Under the pieces are notes generated by a model. The model was not told the DNA's origin. It worked only from the letters and a program-made list of their open reading frames with translations, and ran no database searches. Made by a program: the position numbers and the translations under genes. From assembly GCF_006274605.1 (NCBI RefSeq), contig NZ_CP040846.1, forward strand, positions 965,041 through 1,029,040: DNA of 64,000 bases. The letters are read 5' to 3'. Source of the DNA: Thermococcus indicus. GTDB taxonomy: Archaea; Methanobacteriota_B; Thermococci; Thermococcales; Thermococcaceae. Shown piece after piece: positions 16,764-25,383 of the stretch (the stretch's first letter is position 1; each line of letters opens with the position of its first letter).

Positions 16764-18629
16764 ATGATGGGATACCACAACAGGCTCGCGAGGGTGAACC
16801 TTAGCAGGGGAAAGGTAACCTACGAGGAACTGCCCGACGAGGTGATAAGGAAGTTCATAGGTGGAAAGGGCCTCGGCTACTACCTTATTTACAGGGAGGT
16901 TCCACCGGGGACAGATCCACTCAGTCCGGCCAACAAGTTCGTCTTTGCTCCGGGCGGACTAACAGGATTAATTCCGGGTTCGAGCAAGGTCATAGCGGTG
17001 AGCAAGAGCCCCGAGACGGGACTAATCAGCGACTCCAGTGGGGGAGACGCTTTCGGCCCAAAGCTCAAGGGCCACTTCGACGCGCTCGTAATCGAGGGGA
17101 AGGCTGAAGAGCCAGTTTACCTCCACGTCCACGATGGAAAAGTCGAGATTAGAGACGCGAGCCACCTCTGGGGGAAGGGCAACTATGAGGTTGCCAGAAG
17201 GCTCTGGAAGGAACACCCGAAGGCGAGCATGGCCCTGATAGGCCCTGCAGGCGAGAGACTCAGCAGGATCGCCAACGTGGTTTACGACACCGAGAGGGCC
17301 AGCGGAAGGGGCGGCCTTGGAGCGGTTCTCGGAAGCAAGAAAGTTAAAGCTGTGGTTGTCGAACCGGGCGAGAAGCCCAAGGTAGCCAACCCAGAGGAGT
17401 TCCAGAGGCTATGGGAGGAGTTCTACGAGCACTTCGCCACAGACCCGAAGTACGAGCACACGAGGAACTACGGCACGAGCGATGCCCTCAGGAGTGCCGC
17501 CTCGCTCGGCATGAGCCCCGCCTACAACTTCTCGAGGCCATACATCCCGGACGAGCTCGCGAGCAAATTAGCCGGAGACGAGGTCAAGAAGTATGAAGTC
17601 GAGCCGGAATGGTTCGTCCACGGCAAGAGCTGTCCGATTAAGTGCGCCCGCTACGTTGAGGTGGAATACAAGGGCAGAAAAATCCGCGTCAAGCCGGAAT
17701 ACGAGAGCATAGCCATGCTTGGAGCCTCAACAGGAGTTTTCAACTTTCCAGCGGTGGCCTACTTCAACTGGCTCGTGAACGACCTTGGATTGGACAGCAT
17801 AGCCACTGGAAACACGATAGCGTGGCTCTTTGAGATGGTCGAGAAAGGTCTGATAAGCGAAGACGAGATAGGCCTCCCCGTTAAGGGCTTCGGTGATGAG
17901 GAAGCGGAGGAAAGGCTCATCAGGCTGATGGCAGAGAGGAAGGGCTTTGGGGCAATTTTGGCGGACGGCGTTAAAAGGACCTGCGAGAGGCTCGGCAGGG
18001 GCTGTGAGTTCGCCGTCCACGTGAAGGGAATGGAGAGCCCCGCATGGGACCCGCGTGGAAGGAGAACCTACGCTTTGAGCTACGCCACCGCTGACGTCGG
18101 AGCGAGCCATCTGAGGGGCTGGCCGAGACCGCACCAACTTCCGAACCAGGGGCCGGCAAAGGAACTGGTGCCTTCGATGATAGAGGGCAGGGACGAGAGC
18201 TACATCACCGACATGCTCGGAACCTGTAAGTTTGTGTCCTACAAGATGGAGGATCTGGCCAGGTTCTACTCCCTGGCAACTGGCGAGGAGTGGACGGTTG
18301 AAAAGCTCAGGAAGGTCGCCCAGGCGGTTGAGAGCATCGCCAGAATACACGACGCTCTCGACTGGGTTACGCCTCCACTCGACGACACCATTCCACCGCG
18401 CTGGTGGGAGCCGGAATCAGAGGGGCCAGCGGAGGGCAACGCGGCTTTCATAGACTACAACGACTTCATTGAAGCAAGAAGGGAGTTCTACAGGCTGAGG
18501 GGCTGGCATGAAGAGCTCGGAGTTCCGCTACCGGAGACCATGGAGGAGCTCGGCTATCCAGAGTTCAAGGGCGACGCGGAGAGGGCGTTGGAGGTCGTAA
18601 AGAAGAGAATGGGGTTCAGGCAGGACTGA
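16764..18629 (+). CDS. Aldehyde ferredoxin oxidoreductase family (tungsten) enzyme
   Basis: A 621-residue AOR-family protein that would bind a tungsten-bispyranopterin cofactor and oxidise aldehydes with ferredoxin. Family landmarks: YHNRLARVNLSRGKV at the N-terminus, GGKGLGYYL, FAPGGLTG, ERASGRGGLGAVLGSKKVKA and ATADVGASHLRG. In AOR a 4Fe-4S cluster is held by CxxCxxxC plus a distal Cys. Here only C290-PIK-C294 and C488 (LGTCKF) are seen, and the first position is Gly287. A Pyrococcus paralogue (WOR4) is also reported to lack one cluster Cys, but I cannot assign the subtype. ATG 16764 or 16767 may start. Confidence 0.9.
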   Translation: MMGYHNRLARVNLSRGKVTYEELPDEVIRKFIGGKGLGYYLIYREVPPGTDPLSPANKFVFAPGGLTGLIPGSSKVIAVSKSPETGLISDSSGGDAFGPKLKGHFDALVIEGKAEEPVYLHVHDGKVEIRDASHLWGKGNYEVARRLWKEHPKASMALIGPAGERLSRIANVVYDTERASGRGGLGAVLGSKKVKAVVVEPGEKPKVANPEEFQRLWEEFYEHFATDPKYEHTRNYGTSDALRSAASLGMSPAYNFSRPYIPDELASKLAGDEVKKYEVEPEWFVHGKSCPIKCARYVEVEYKGRKIRVKPEYESIAMLGASTGVFNFPAVAYFNWLVNDLGLDSIATGNTIAWLFEMVEKGLISEDEIGLPVKGFGDEEAEERLIRLMAERKGFGAILADGVKRTCERLGRGCEFAVHVKGMESPAWDPRGRRTYALSYATADVGASHLRGWPRPHQLPNQGPAKELVPSMIEGRDESYITDMLGTCKFVSYKMEDLARFYSLATGEEWTVEKLRKVAQAVESIARIHDALDWVTPPLDDTIPPRWWEPESEGPAEGNAAFIDYNDFIEARREFYRLRGWHEELGVPLPETMEELGYPEFKGDAERALEVVKKRMGFRQD

Positions 18630-18639
18630 ACCATGCGAA

Positions 18640-19295
18640 GAGCAGAGAATCGGCCCTGTTATTCCCCTTTTCTTCCTTATCAGTACGAGCGGAACAGATG
18701 CCATCAGCGTGCCAATCAGGGAGGAGTAGGCCAGCTCACCAGCTCCAGGGACCCGGGTAAGTGCGCATCAACGCCTAGCCCATCAAACACGGCGGCGGCC
18801 TGAAAGGTAAAAACTATGGAATAAAAAAGGGCGTAGAGGGGGAAAGGCAATCTCTCGGGTAGAAGGAAGAGGAGCCCGTAGAGGATGATAGAGAGAATGG
18901 GTAGCTGGACCATCGGAATACTTCATCCGTTCACCATTACACAGGCTGGAACAACACTCCATCACTCTAACGGTGCTCGTGCCGTTGTATGTTGCCTTAA
19001 CTGTGGAATTACATGGAAAAACTTTCCCATCGTGCTCACTGAAGAATTCAAGATACTTCTGCACCGCACTTTCGTTTGCAGGGGGAGATTCAGGCTCCTG
19101 TTCTGGAAGTCGAAGAAGGCCGGATACATCCTGTTCCCTAACTTCCACTATGGATTACATACGCAGTATCCGGCAGTCGGGAGAGAATTTCTTGCAGGTT
19201 TTACCCTCAACCCAATATGTAAACTGAGGTTTAAGTGAGAAGTTGCTCAACTTTGCATCGTAGAGCATGTTTAAGGCTGTATCTGGAGCCAGTCA
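18640..19295 (-). pseudogene. Decayed secreted/membrane protein gene
   Basis: On the minus strand, coding-like sequence runs in pieces. First comes a segment containing LYDAKLSNFSLKPQFTYWVEG up to an in-frame TAA near 19160. The same frame continues with N-glycosylation-type sequons (ANES, CNST, YNGT). A shifted frame then encodes hydrophobic helices (LPILSIILYGLLFLLP and LYALFYSIVFTFQAAAVF). A third frame supplies a last helix with a basic tail (LIGTLMASVPLVLIRKKRG). At least one stop and two frameshifts separate these, so it is a broken gene. The parent family is not recognised. This explains the gap 18630-19362. Confidence 0.6.
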
Positions 19296-19362
19296 ATATA
19301 AGAGCCAAAAAACTTTAACCTGGAATTGACTTCAAAAAAGAATAGAGATAGGCATCAGTATA

Positions 19363-20433
19363 TTAACCGTGAAACACAGTATGGGGTGGGTAGACAAATA
19401 CTGAAACGTCTATGTCTTCAGGTGATTTTGTTATCACTGTATAGTCGGGGGTTTTGAAATAGAACTCTCCACTTACCCGGTATTTGAAGACACCGAAATA
19501 CGTAGTGGTAGCTGTTGATGTGGTTTTCATGGTAGTGGCCGTTTTCATGTAGAAAGAACGACCCCACGCGGGAGGGTCCCTCCACCAAGATTTTTTCTTG
19601 AAGTCATATGCATGGAAATCCACGTAGCTGTTAGGATCTGCAGTGTGGGTATCAATCCTAAAGTAGTAATCATCGTTTGTGTTTACAGAATAGCCTGCAC
19701 TGGCGCTGATCTTGGTTGCCTCTTCTGGAGTCAATTCGACGGTCAGGGATTCATAATAACTTGTAGTTGGTCCAATGTGTCCGTCCGGAAGGAAATCGTC
19801 TATTACCTCATGTGTGTGCCCCCGACTTACGTGGAGGTCAAGATCCTTAACTGCAACCGCTGATGAGGATACATCCCCACGAAGCTTTGTTTGGGCATAG
19901 TACTCAATAGTATTCTGGTCAATCACGTAATAATAATAGAACCCCTTAAATTCAAGATACCCGCTCTGTCCAAGATAGGAGACAGTATGAGTTATATAGT
20001 CAATACTCCCGGCATAGTTCCAGTTTACGTTGGGTTCGATGCTCGATGCAATTTTAATGTCCGAAACCTGAGCCCTAAAGTGACCTTCTGCAAATTCTGT
20101 AAACTTTCTCTGAATGAGAGAATATTCCCAAGGCTTTGCCCCTTGAACTATGTAATATGCAGGAATGTACGCCCCATTACCTGCTGGTCTCAGGGCTATT
20201 CCAATGAAAGTTATGTTATTCATGGTGTCGAAGTTTAAAGTAAGTGTTACCGGGAGTCCCTTAAGAAAAGCACGGGCTTGAATTTGTGCGTTGGGACCTG
20301 TGAAAGCTTTTGTCAGAGGTTGGGATGGCAGAATTGGATGGATGGGCTTTTGTACCACAGCATGGACACTCCCCGTAGTCGCCCCCACCACCAGCAGTCC
20401 GAGGAGGACTGCCAGCAGAGACTTCCGCTTCAA
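19363..20433 (-). CDS. Secreted protein of unknown function
   Basis: About 356 residues with a clear signal peptide (KRKSLLAVLLGLLVVGATTGSVHA). The rest is beta-rich, with many Tyr/Thr/Ser residues and no Cys, typical of exported archaeal proteins. A His-rich stretch DLHVSRGHTHEVIDDFLPDGH near residue 205 could bind metal. The start is probably TTG 20433, 5 bases after GGAGGTGA; a GTG at 20442 overlaps that ribosome site. No family recognised. Confidence 0.75.
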   Translation of the reverse strand: MKRKSLLAVLLGLLVVGATTGSVHAVVQKPIHPILPSQPLTKAFTGPNAQIQARAFLKGLPVTLTLNFDTMNNITFIGIALRPAGNGAYIPAYYIVQGAKPWEYSLIQRKFTEFAEGHFRAQVSDIKIASSIEPNVNWNYAGSIDYITHTVSYLGQSGYLEFKGFYYYYVIDQNTIEYYAQTKLRGDVSSSAVAVKDLDLHVSRGHTHEVIDDFLPDGHIGPTTSYYESLTVELTPEEATKISASAGYSVNTNDDYYFRIDTHTADPNSYVDFHAYDFKKKSWWRDPPAWGRSFYMKTATTMKTTSTATTTYFGVFKYRVSGEFYFKTPDYTVITKSPEDIDVSVFVYPPHTVFHG

Positions 20434-20630
20434 GTGCTTCACCTCCGAGGAGTTATCATAATTTGATACACATTATCCTATATAAATCTTTCCTTTTACT
20501 ATTCGTATAGTTTCTTCCTTTTTTTCCGAGTATAAATTTATTCAGAGTTGGGTTTTACGATGGAGATGGGCTAAAAGAAAGAAGAGTAATCGAGTAAGCT
20601 AGTGAATACATCGGAACAAAAAGCGAAAAG

Positions 20631-21356
20631 TCACCCCTTCAGAAACGCCTCCACTAAATTCCTCGTCTCGTTGAAGGCCTCGAGCGGAACTCCCTTGGGC
20701 AGGCCGCCTATTTCTCCCTTCACGTCCTTGAGGACTCCCTCTCCCGCTCCCAGGAACATGCCCTCGCTGACTATTCCGCGGAAGTTGGCCGGCGGGAGCA
20801 GGGCAACGGCAACGCGGTTTCCTTCCTTCACCGTCAGGTCGTTGGTGACAACTGTTATCGCCCTGTCACCGATGTTCACGTTGGTAACCAGAAGCCTGTC
20901 GGCGTTCGGGTGCTTCCCGACGCTCATGACTTCGCCGACCTTGATGTCGACCGCTATGACGGGGTCGTTTATCTTTCCGAGGGCGAGGCGTCTCTCGAGG
21001 CCGAGCACCGTGTTCAGGAAGAAGCGGACTTTGGCTACCTGCTCCTCGACCTTCTCGCGCTCGCTCTTATCCGCCAGGCTGATGAACTTGTGGTGCCAGT
21101 CCTCTCCGCCGAGGGCCTCGATTATACCGCTGGCCTTCTCCTTCAAAGCTTTCATCTGAGGAGTCTCAATCAGCTCCTTTGGTTCTACGTAGCTGTACCT
21201 CATCGCCTGTATCTCCGGAATCATCTCCTTCGCCAGCTGAATCGCTCCCTTCTTGTTCCACTTCCCCTTGAACTTCGCGTGCTCCACCGTCTTCAGAAAC
21301 AGCTCCACTGCCTTTTCCGCCACCAGTAAGCGGTAATCCTTGCTCGTGTCCCACAT
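20631..21356 (-). CDS. tRNA-binding (EMAP-II/MetRS C-terminal-like) OB-fold protein
   Basis: A 241-residue protein. Residues about 130-235 form an OB-fold tRNA-binding domain: [64 protein letters not shown] is the characteristic run. The N-terminal 120 residues are helical. It may act as a tRNA cofactor or chaperone. ATG 21356 has GGAGGGTGA upstream. That start lies inside the end of the next upstream gene, giving a 191-base overlap in different frames. Confidence 0.87.
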   Translation of the reverse strand: MWDTSKDYRLLVAEKAVELFLKTVEHAKFKGKWNKKGAIQLAKEMIPEIQAMRYSYVEPKELIETPQMKALKEKASGIIEALGGEDWHHKFISLADKSEREKVEEQVAKVRFFLNTVLGLERRLALGKINDPVIAVDIKVGEVMSVGKHPNADRLLVTNVNIGDRAITVVTNDLTVKEGNRVAVALLPPANFRGIVSEGMFLGAGEGVLKDVKGEIGGLPKGVPLEAFNETRNLVEAFLKG

Positions 21357-22398
21357 AACTCTCACCCTCCAGTGCCTCTAAAACGCGGTTCTTAACGCTT
21401 TCGTCCCGTATCCCCTCGGCTATCGAGCGGGCTTTGGCTCCATAGCCCCAGCGGGCGTAGGCCAAAGCCACCTCCCCGAGAAGCTCCGACGCTATCCCAT
21501 CGTCCCGGATAACCCCGGCCAGAATCAGCGGCTCCTCCAGGAAGCCTATGCGAAGGAAGCGCCTCGCTATCCCCCCCAGCTCCCGGTCAGTCGGTCTGAA
21601 CTTGCCCACGAAGATTATCTCGAGGGCATCGTCGAAGACCCTCCTGCCGAGCCTTGGCTGCTCATGGAGGTAGAGCCAGTAGGCCAGCTCGAGCATAGCT
21701 ATGGCTCTCCCCTCTAACGGGAGGAAGCGCATCATTGAAATCGCGGGCTCAACCTCCCCCTTCTCGAGCAGTTCCTCCACCGCCGTTTTGCCCCTCTTCA
21801 AAACGTCCCTGATGAGTTCCATCTTGTCTTCGATGTACTTTGCCTGGAGCTTGAAGAATATCGAGGTGTAAACTTCCCGTGCCAGCCCGTAGAAGTTGAG
21901 GGCTATCTCGTTGGGTATCTCGTCGGCGCTCTTCTCGATCAATCTGGCGACCTTTATCAGCGACGACGTTGCCGCCGATGACAGCCCCCGCGAGGCCTGA
22001 AGCAGCTCCACAGCCTCCCTGAACAGCTCCAGACCGTCCTTATAGCGGTCTGAGAGGACGAGGTTTCTCGCTATTCCCGCTAAAACTTCACCCCTTACCC
22101 TTGGAGAGTCTATATTACTCGCGATTTCCATGGCGTTTTCAAAGTAAGCCTCCGCGTCCCTGTCCCTGTCGAGTACGTAGAGGGCTCTGCCGAGGATTGA
22201 ATACGCCAGAGCCTTCTCCGGCGTTCCGCTTATGGATTCGAGCGTCTCCAGCATGTGACTTAAAACCTCGTCTCTCGGGAAGGCCGTCAGCACCTCTGTG
22301 AGGGCCACCAGCCGTCGTATCCCGTCCCCTATTGCCAGCGCGTTCCTCAGAGCGTTCTTGTAATCCCCCTTTGAAAGGTAAAGCTCTACGGCCTCCAC
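21166..22398 (-). CDS. TPR/HEAT-like helical repeat protein
   Basis: A protein of helical repeats ([48 protein letters not shown]) resembling TPR units, likely a protein-interaction scaffold. The last 65 residues (from about [10 protein letters not shown]) turn into Gly/Glu/Ser-rich low-complexity sequence and overlap the tRNA-binding gene, so they are probably an out-of-frame extension after loss of the native stop near 21361. The start is uncertain among TTG 22410, GTG 22407 and GTG 22398; GGTGGT supports 22398. A shorter relative lies at 42799-43263. Confidence 0.75.
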   Translation of the reverse strand: MEAVELYLSKGDYKNALRNALAIGDGIRRLVALTEVLTAFPRDEVLSHMLETLESISGTPEKALAYSILGRALYVLDRDRDAEAYFENAMEIASNIDSPRVRGEVLAGIARNLVLSDRYKDGLELFREAVELLQASRGLSSAATSSLIKVARLIEKSADEIPNEIALNFYGLAREVYTSIFFKLQAKYIEDKMELIRDVLKRGKTAVEELLEKGEVEPAISMMRFLPLEGRAIAMLELAYWLYLHEQPRLGRRVFDDALEIIFVGKFRPTDRELGGIARRFLRIGFLEEPLILAGVIRDDGIASELLGEVALAYARWGYGAKARSIAEGIRDESVKNRVLEALEGESYVGHEQGLPLTGGGKGSGAVSEDGGAREVQGEVEQEGSDSAGEGDDSGDTGDEVQLRRTKGAD

Positions 22399-22448
22399 GA
22401 GAACCACCAACCGCTGGAAATAGGGAACGAAAGTAAAAAAGGCTATCG

Positions 22449-22775
22449 CTAACCCTTGACCTTCCTATCCCACTGCTCAAGCATAGTGTCGAGCGCCAAA
22501 AGGCTGTTGAGCCTCAGGCGAACCTTCCGGTTCTCCCAGTCTATGGAGCCCTTAAACTCTTTGAGCAGGGCGAAGACCTTTTCGGCTTCTTTTCTCGGTA
22601 GATTCTTGCCGTAGAACTCCTCACCGCAGTGGGGGCACTTGAAGACGAAGCCTTCAAAGGTTTCCATAAACCTTTCTCGCTCCCGGAAAATCTCCTCCGC
22701 GTTCTCAAGGACGAGCATCTGCCCGATTAACTCCGCCCAGTCGAGGGGCTTTCCGCAGAGCGGGCACTTTGCCAT
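22449..22775 (-). CDS. Zinc-ribbon protein, 108 residues
   Basis: Begins MAKCPLCGKPLDWAEL and has a second CxxC (FKCPHCGEEFYG) near residue 50, so it probably binds zinc. The C-terminal half is helical and basic. It overlaps the end of the DHH phosphoesterase gene by a few bases and is probably co-transcribed with it. Role unknown. Confidence 0.75.
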   Translation of the reverse strand: MAKCPLCGKPLDWAELIGQMLVLENAEEIFRERERFMETFEGFVFKCPHCGEEFYGKNLPRKEAEKVFALLKEFKGSIDWENRKVRLRLNSLLALDTMLEQWDRKVKG

Positions 22776-22776
22776 A

Positions 22777-23760
22777 TCAATCAACCTCCCTCAAAAACTT
22801 CTCAATCTCCTTCAGGATGAGCTTTATCGCCTCGTCGAGGCTCCTCTTCCCGTTCGCCCCGGCAGCTCCAGCGTGGCCGCCGCCCGAGCCGTCTATGACT
22901 GGCCCGACCTTCTCCATGATTTTGCCGAGGTGCAGGCCCTTCTTCACGAGGTTCTCCTTCGCCCTCGCGGAAATTCTCACTCCCTTCTTCTCGCTTCCGA
23001 CTATGGCTATGTCCGCGCCGAGGTTCAGGAACGTCTTGCAGGCGAGGGACTCGTAGGCTGAAACCCTGGAGACGGCTATTAGGTACTTCCTGAACTTCCT
23101 TATCTCCATTCTCTGGCAGGCCTTGAGGATGGCCATGCGCTTCGCCTGGTCTATGTTCTCGTCGCTGACAGGAGCCACAAGCTGGAATATCTCCCCCATC
23201 TGAATTGGAAAGCGCTCCAACATTTCGCTCACTGCCTTGAAGGTCTTCGCGTTCGCAAAGCGGAAGTTTGCCGTGTCGGTGACTATTCCGGCCAGGAGTG
23301 CCTTAACGGCCTTCTTGTCATAGAAGTCTAGGTATTTAAACAGCTCCCAGACTATCTCGGCCGTGGAGGTTCGTGATGAATCGAGGACGGCTATATCAGC
23401 CCTGATCGGCTTCTCCTTCTCGGCATGGTGGTCGATGACGATAACGGTCTTACCGCGCGGAATCTCGATGGGTTCGAGCTGTTCGAGGGAGGAGGTGTCG
23501 AAGATCATAACCACGTCTTCCCTAACAAGGGGATCCTTTTCGAGCGGAACGGATGAGAGGATGAGCAGTCTCTTGGCGTAGGAGGAGACGCTCTGGGCGA
23601 CGCCGATTTTAACCCTTTCAACGCCGATTGATTTTAGGTAGAGGGCGAAGGCTATCGCCGAGCCGAGGGAATCGGGGTCGGCGTTGTGGTGGCAGAGGAG
23701 GAGGAAAGATTTATCCCTTGAGCGTTCAAGGAAGCGCTTAAGCCTTATTTTGCCCCTCAT
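22777..23760 (-). CDS. DHH/DHHA1 family phosphoesterase
   Basis: A 327-residue protein of the RecJ/NrnA superfamily. Motif I is HHNADPDSLGSAIA, motif II MIFDTSS, motif III VIVIDHHAE (DHH), motif IV GIVTDTANF; the DHHA1 motif GSGGGHAGAAGA is at the C-terminus. These enzymes use Mn2+ to cleave oligonucleotides, nanoRNA, pAp or cyclic dinucleotides. ATG 23760 overlaps the HEPN stop (ATGA), so it is translationally coupled to a HEPN/MNT pair. Confidence 0.92.
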   Translation of the reverse strand: MRGKIRLKRFLERSRDKSFLLLCHHNADPDSLGSAIAFALYLKSIGVERVKIGVAQSVSSYAKRLLILSSVPLEKDPLVREDVVMIFDTSSLEQLEPIEIPRGKTVIVIDHHAEKEKPIRADIAVLDSSRTSTAEIVWELFKYLDFYDKKAVKALLAGIVTDTANFRFANAKTFKAVSEMLERFPIQMGEIFQLVAPVSDENIDQAKRMAILKACQRMEIRKFRKYLIAVSRVSAYESLACKTFLNLGADIAIVGSEKKGVRISARAKENLVKKGLHLGKIMEKVGPVIDGSGGGHAGAAGANGKRSLDEAIKLILKEIEKFLREVD

Positions 23761-24143
23761 TTCATCTCCTCCAGAGCCTTTTCTATGCGCTCTATGAAGT
23801 GTTCGGCATCTTCGACGATAGATTCTGCCTCTTCTCGGCTTGGACGGTAAGTTGGGTCGTAATCCGCCTTTTCTCTGCTGGTCTCGGCCAGGGATAAGGC
23901 TTTTGCATAGTATTTCTCAACAACACCGGTGTTCACAAACTCAAGACCAAATTTCGCAATGACTCCTCTGTGGCTTTTCGTTACTATTCCCCTCGCCCTG
24001 AGGAGTGCACTTGCAGCGTAAAACATTGCATAGTACGCCCTGCTTATGGCATCTCTATAGAAACCCCTCTCAAAGAGTATCTTAGCAGCATTAAGTGATT
24101 CATGGGCATCCTTCAGCAGAATCTGGACTTCCTCGCTAACCAA
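23757..24143 (-). CDS. HEPN domain protein (probable toxin of HEPN/MNT pair)
   Basis: A 128-residue HEPN-fold protein: LLKDAHESLNAAKILFERGFYRDAISRAYYAMFYAASALL, then KSHRGVIAKFG and REKADYDPTYRPSREEA. It starts at TTG 24143, which overlaps the stop of the MNT gene. HEPN/MNT pairs often act as type VII toxin-antitoxins in which the MNT protein nucleotidylates the HEPN RNase. The catalytic Rx4-6H motif is not seen in its usual form, so RNase activity is uncertain. Confidence 0.85.
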   Translation of the reverse strand: MVSEEVQILLKDAHESLNAAKILFERGFYRDAISRAYYAMFYAASALLRARGIVTKSHRGVIAKFGLEFVNTGVVEKYYAKALSLAETSREKADYDPTYRPSREEAESIVEDAEHFIERIEKALEEMK

Positions 24144-24456
24144 CAGGTATTCCCTCCCTGCTTATGTTGATGTAAAAGGAGGAGTTTATGCGCTTCATGA
24201 ATTCGAACTCCTCAAGGCTAATGGCTTTCGGAGAGACATAAATGCCGTATTTTAGCAGATAATCCACCACGAGGTCAGCGAGCTTTTTCTGGGCTTCCCA
24301 GGGATAATCTCTTACAACCACAAGAATATCCACATCGCTTTCCTCGCTCTGCTCTCCCCGGGCCACGGAACCAAAGAGTATTGTCTCCACAAGGTTATCC
24401 CCCAACAGCTTTCGAACGTCCCTTGCAAAGGCCTCGGCGACTTCCCTGTGTCCCAT
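24136..24456 (-). CDS. MNT-type nucleotidyltransferase (probable antitoxin)
   Basis: A 106-residue minimal nucleotidyltransferase with the catalytic GSx10DxD motif (FGSVARGEQSEESDVDILV). It is encoded directly before and overlapping the HEPN gene by 8 bases, the typical pair order. GGTGG lies shortly before ATG 24456. It would modify or restrain the HEPN partner; a DHH phosphoesterase follows in the same operon. Confidence 0.88.
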   Translation of the reverse strand: MGHREVAEAFARDVRKLLGDNLVETILFGSVARGEQSEESDVDILVVVRDYPWEAQKKLADLVVDYLLKYGIYVSPKAISLEEFEFMKRINSSFYINISREGIPVG

Positions 24457-24489
24457 ATTCCCACCGGTTCATTATTGATCAAACTGGAT

Positions 24490-24810
24490 TTAACCCTTGC
24501 CCGCAATCTCCCTCAGCTTCCTCTCAACGGCCGCGTAGGCCTTCTCAACCGCCTCGTCTATGAGCCCCTCAACGTCCACCTTCACGAAAATTGGGACCTC
24601 CAGGTAGACCTCAACCTCAAGGTCGAGGGTCTCGTTCCGGTTTATCCTCATCGTCACCTCGATGTCCTTGACGTCGCTCCTGTTGAGGGCATCAAAGACG
24701 TGATCTATTATCGTCTCCTGCGCGATCTCACCGACCTCTATGAGCTGCTCCTCGCTCAGCTCCGGCAGACCGATGTGGATAATCCTTTTCCCGCTGGCTC
24801 CCTCGTCCAT
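24490..24810 (-). CDS. DUF3194 family protein
   Basis: A 106-residue acidic protein (LPELSEEQLIEVGEIAQETIIDHVFD; strands with alternating charge; C-terminal helix). It sits just downstream of prefoldin beta, the usual position of archaeal DUF3194 proteins. Function unknown. ATG 24810 has GGAGGGATAGTG upstream. Confidence 0.8.
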   Translation of the reverse strand: MDEGASGKRIIHIGLPELSEEQLIEVGEIAQETIIDHVFDALNRSDVKDIEVTMRINRNETLDLEVEVYLEVPIFVKVDVEGLIDEAVEKAYAAVERKLREIAGKG

Positions 24811-24839
24811 CACTATCCCTCCAAATGAAAGAGAAGAGG

Positions 24840-25190
24840 TCAGCCCGCAGTGGGCCTTATGGCAGACTGTATCTTCGCGGTGAGCTCCTTGAGCTTCTCG
24901 TTGAGCTTCTTCTCCTGCCTCTCAAGGGCGTTTAGGCGGACCTCAAGGGTCTCGACCTTCTCCTTCAGCTCCTCGACGGCCTTAGCCTTGTCGGTCTTGA
25001 CGATAAGCGTTCCAACGGTCTTGTAGATGACCGTTCCATCCTCGACCTTCTCAAGCTCTTCTAAAGCTTTCTTTGCCTCGGTGAGCTCGAGCTGAACCTT
25101 CTGCTTCTGCTGGATGACGAGCTGGAGCTGCTGCTGGTAGCTCTCAAGCTGGCCGAGCATGGCTTGGACCTGGGGCGGAATGTTCTGCAT
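24840..25190 (-). CDS. pfdB: Prefoldin subunit beta
   Basis: A 116-residue chaperone subunit. Two long coiled coils (ESYQQQLQLVIQQKQKVQLELTEA and KVETLEVRLNALERQEKKLNEKL) flank a beta hairpin (DGTVIYKTVGTLIVKTDK). Prefoldin hexamers hold unfolded proteins for the thermosome. The start ATG 25190 (MQNIPPQVQ) has GGAGGTG upstream. DUF3194 follows in the operon. Confidence 0.95.
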   Translation of the reverse strand: MQNIPPQVQAMLGQLESYQQQLQLVIQQKQKVQLELTEAKKALEELEKVEDGTVIYKTVGTLIVKTDKAKAVEELKEKVETLEVRLNALERQEKKLNEKLKELTAKIQSAIRPTAG

Positions 25191-25262
25191 AACCAACACC
25201 TCCGTAATCGTAATGCCGGGTTAGAATTGGGGGTGAAGTTTAAGAAAGTTTGGGAGGGATAC

Positions 25263-25353
25263 GGACTATATAGTCCATGTGTCTATATAGTTCATTGGTT
25301 AATATCCATTGATAGGTGGTTAACTATATTCTACTGCGGTAAAATTTATATTC
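25263..25353 (+). promoter_or_regulatory. Promoter and palindromic repeats upstream of pst operon
   Basis: GGACTATATAGTCC (25263-25276) is a perfect palindrome. A second CTATATAG (25283-25290) follows 17 bases later, and TAACTATATTCTA lies near 25320-25332. The TATA element AAAATTTATATTCC is near 25340-25353. The repeats are plausible binding sites for a phosphate-responsive regulator. Confidence 0.5.
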
Positions 25354-25383
25354 CATGATAAAATCCATTCATTGGTGAAAGCC

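Noticed and set aside
18885..19238. Plus-strand 117-residue frame in the 18.6-19.3 kb gap
   Set aside because: The minus strand has better coding character (sequons, helices, basic tail), so this is its antisense.
25263..25276. GGACTATATAGTCC as the pst TATA box
   Set aside because: It lies about 120 bases before pstS; AAAATTTATATTCC near 25345 is better placed.
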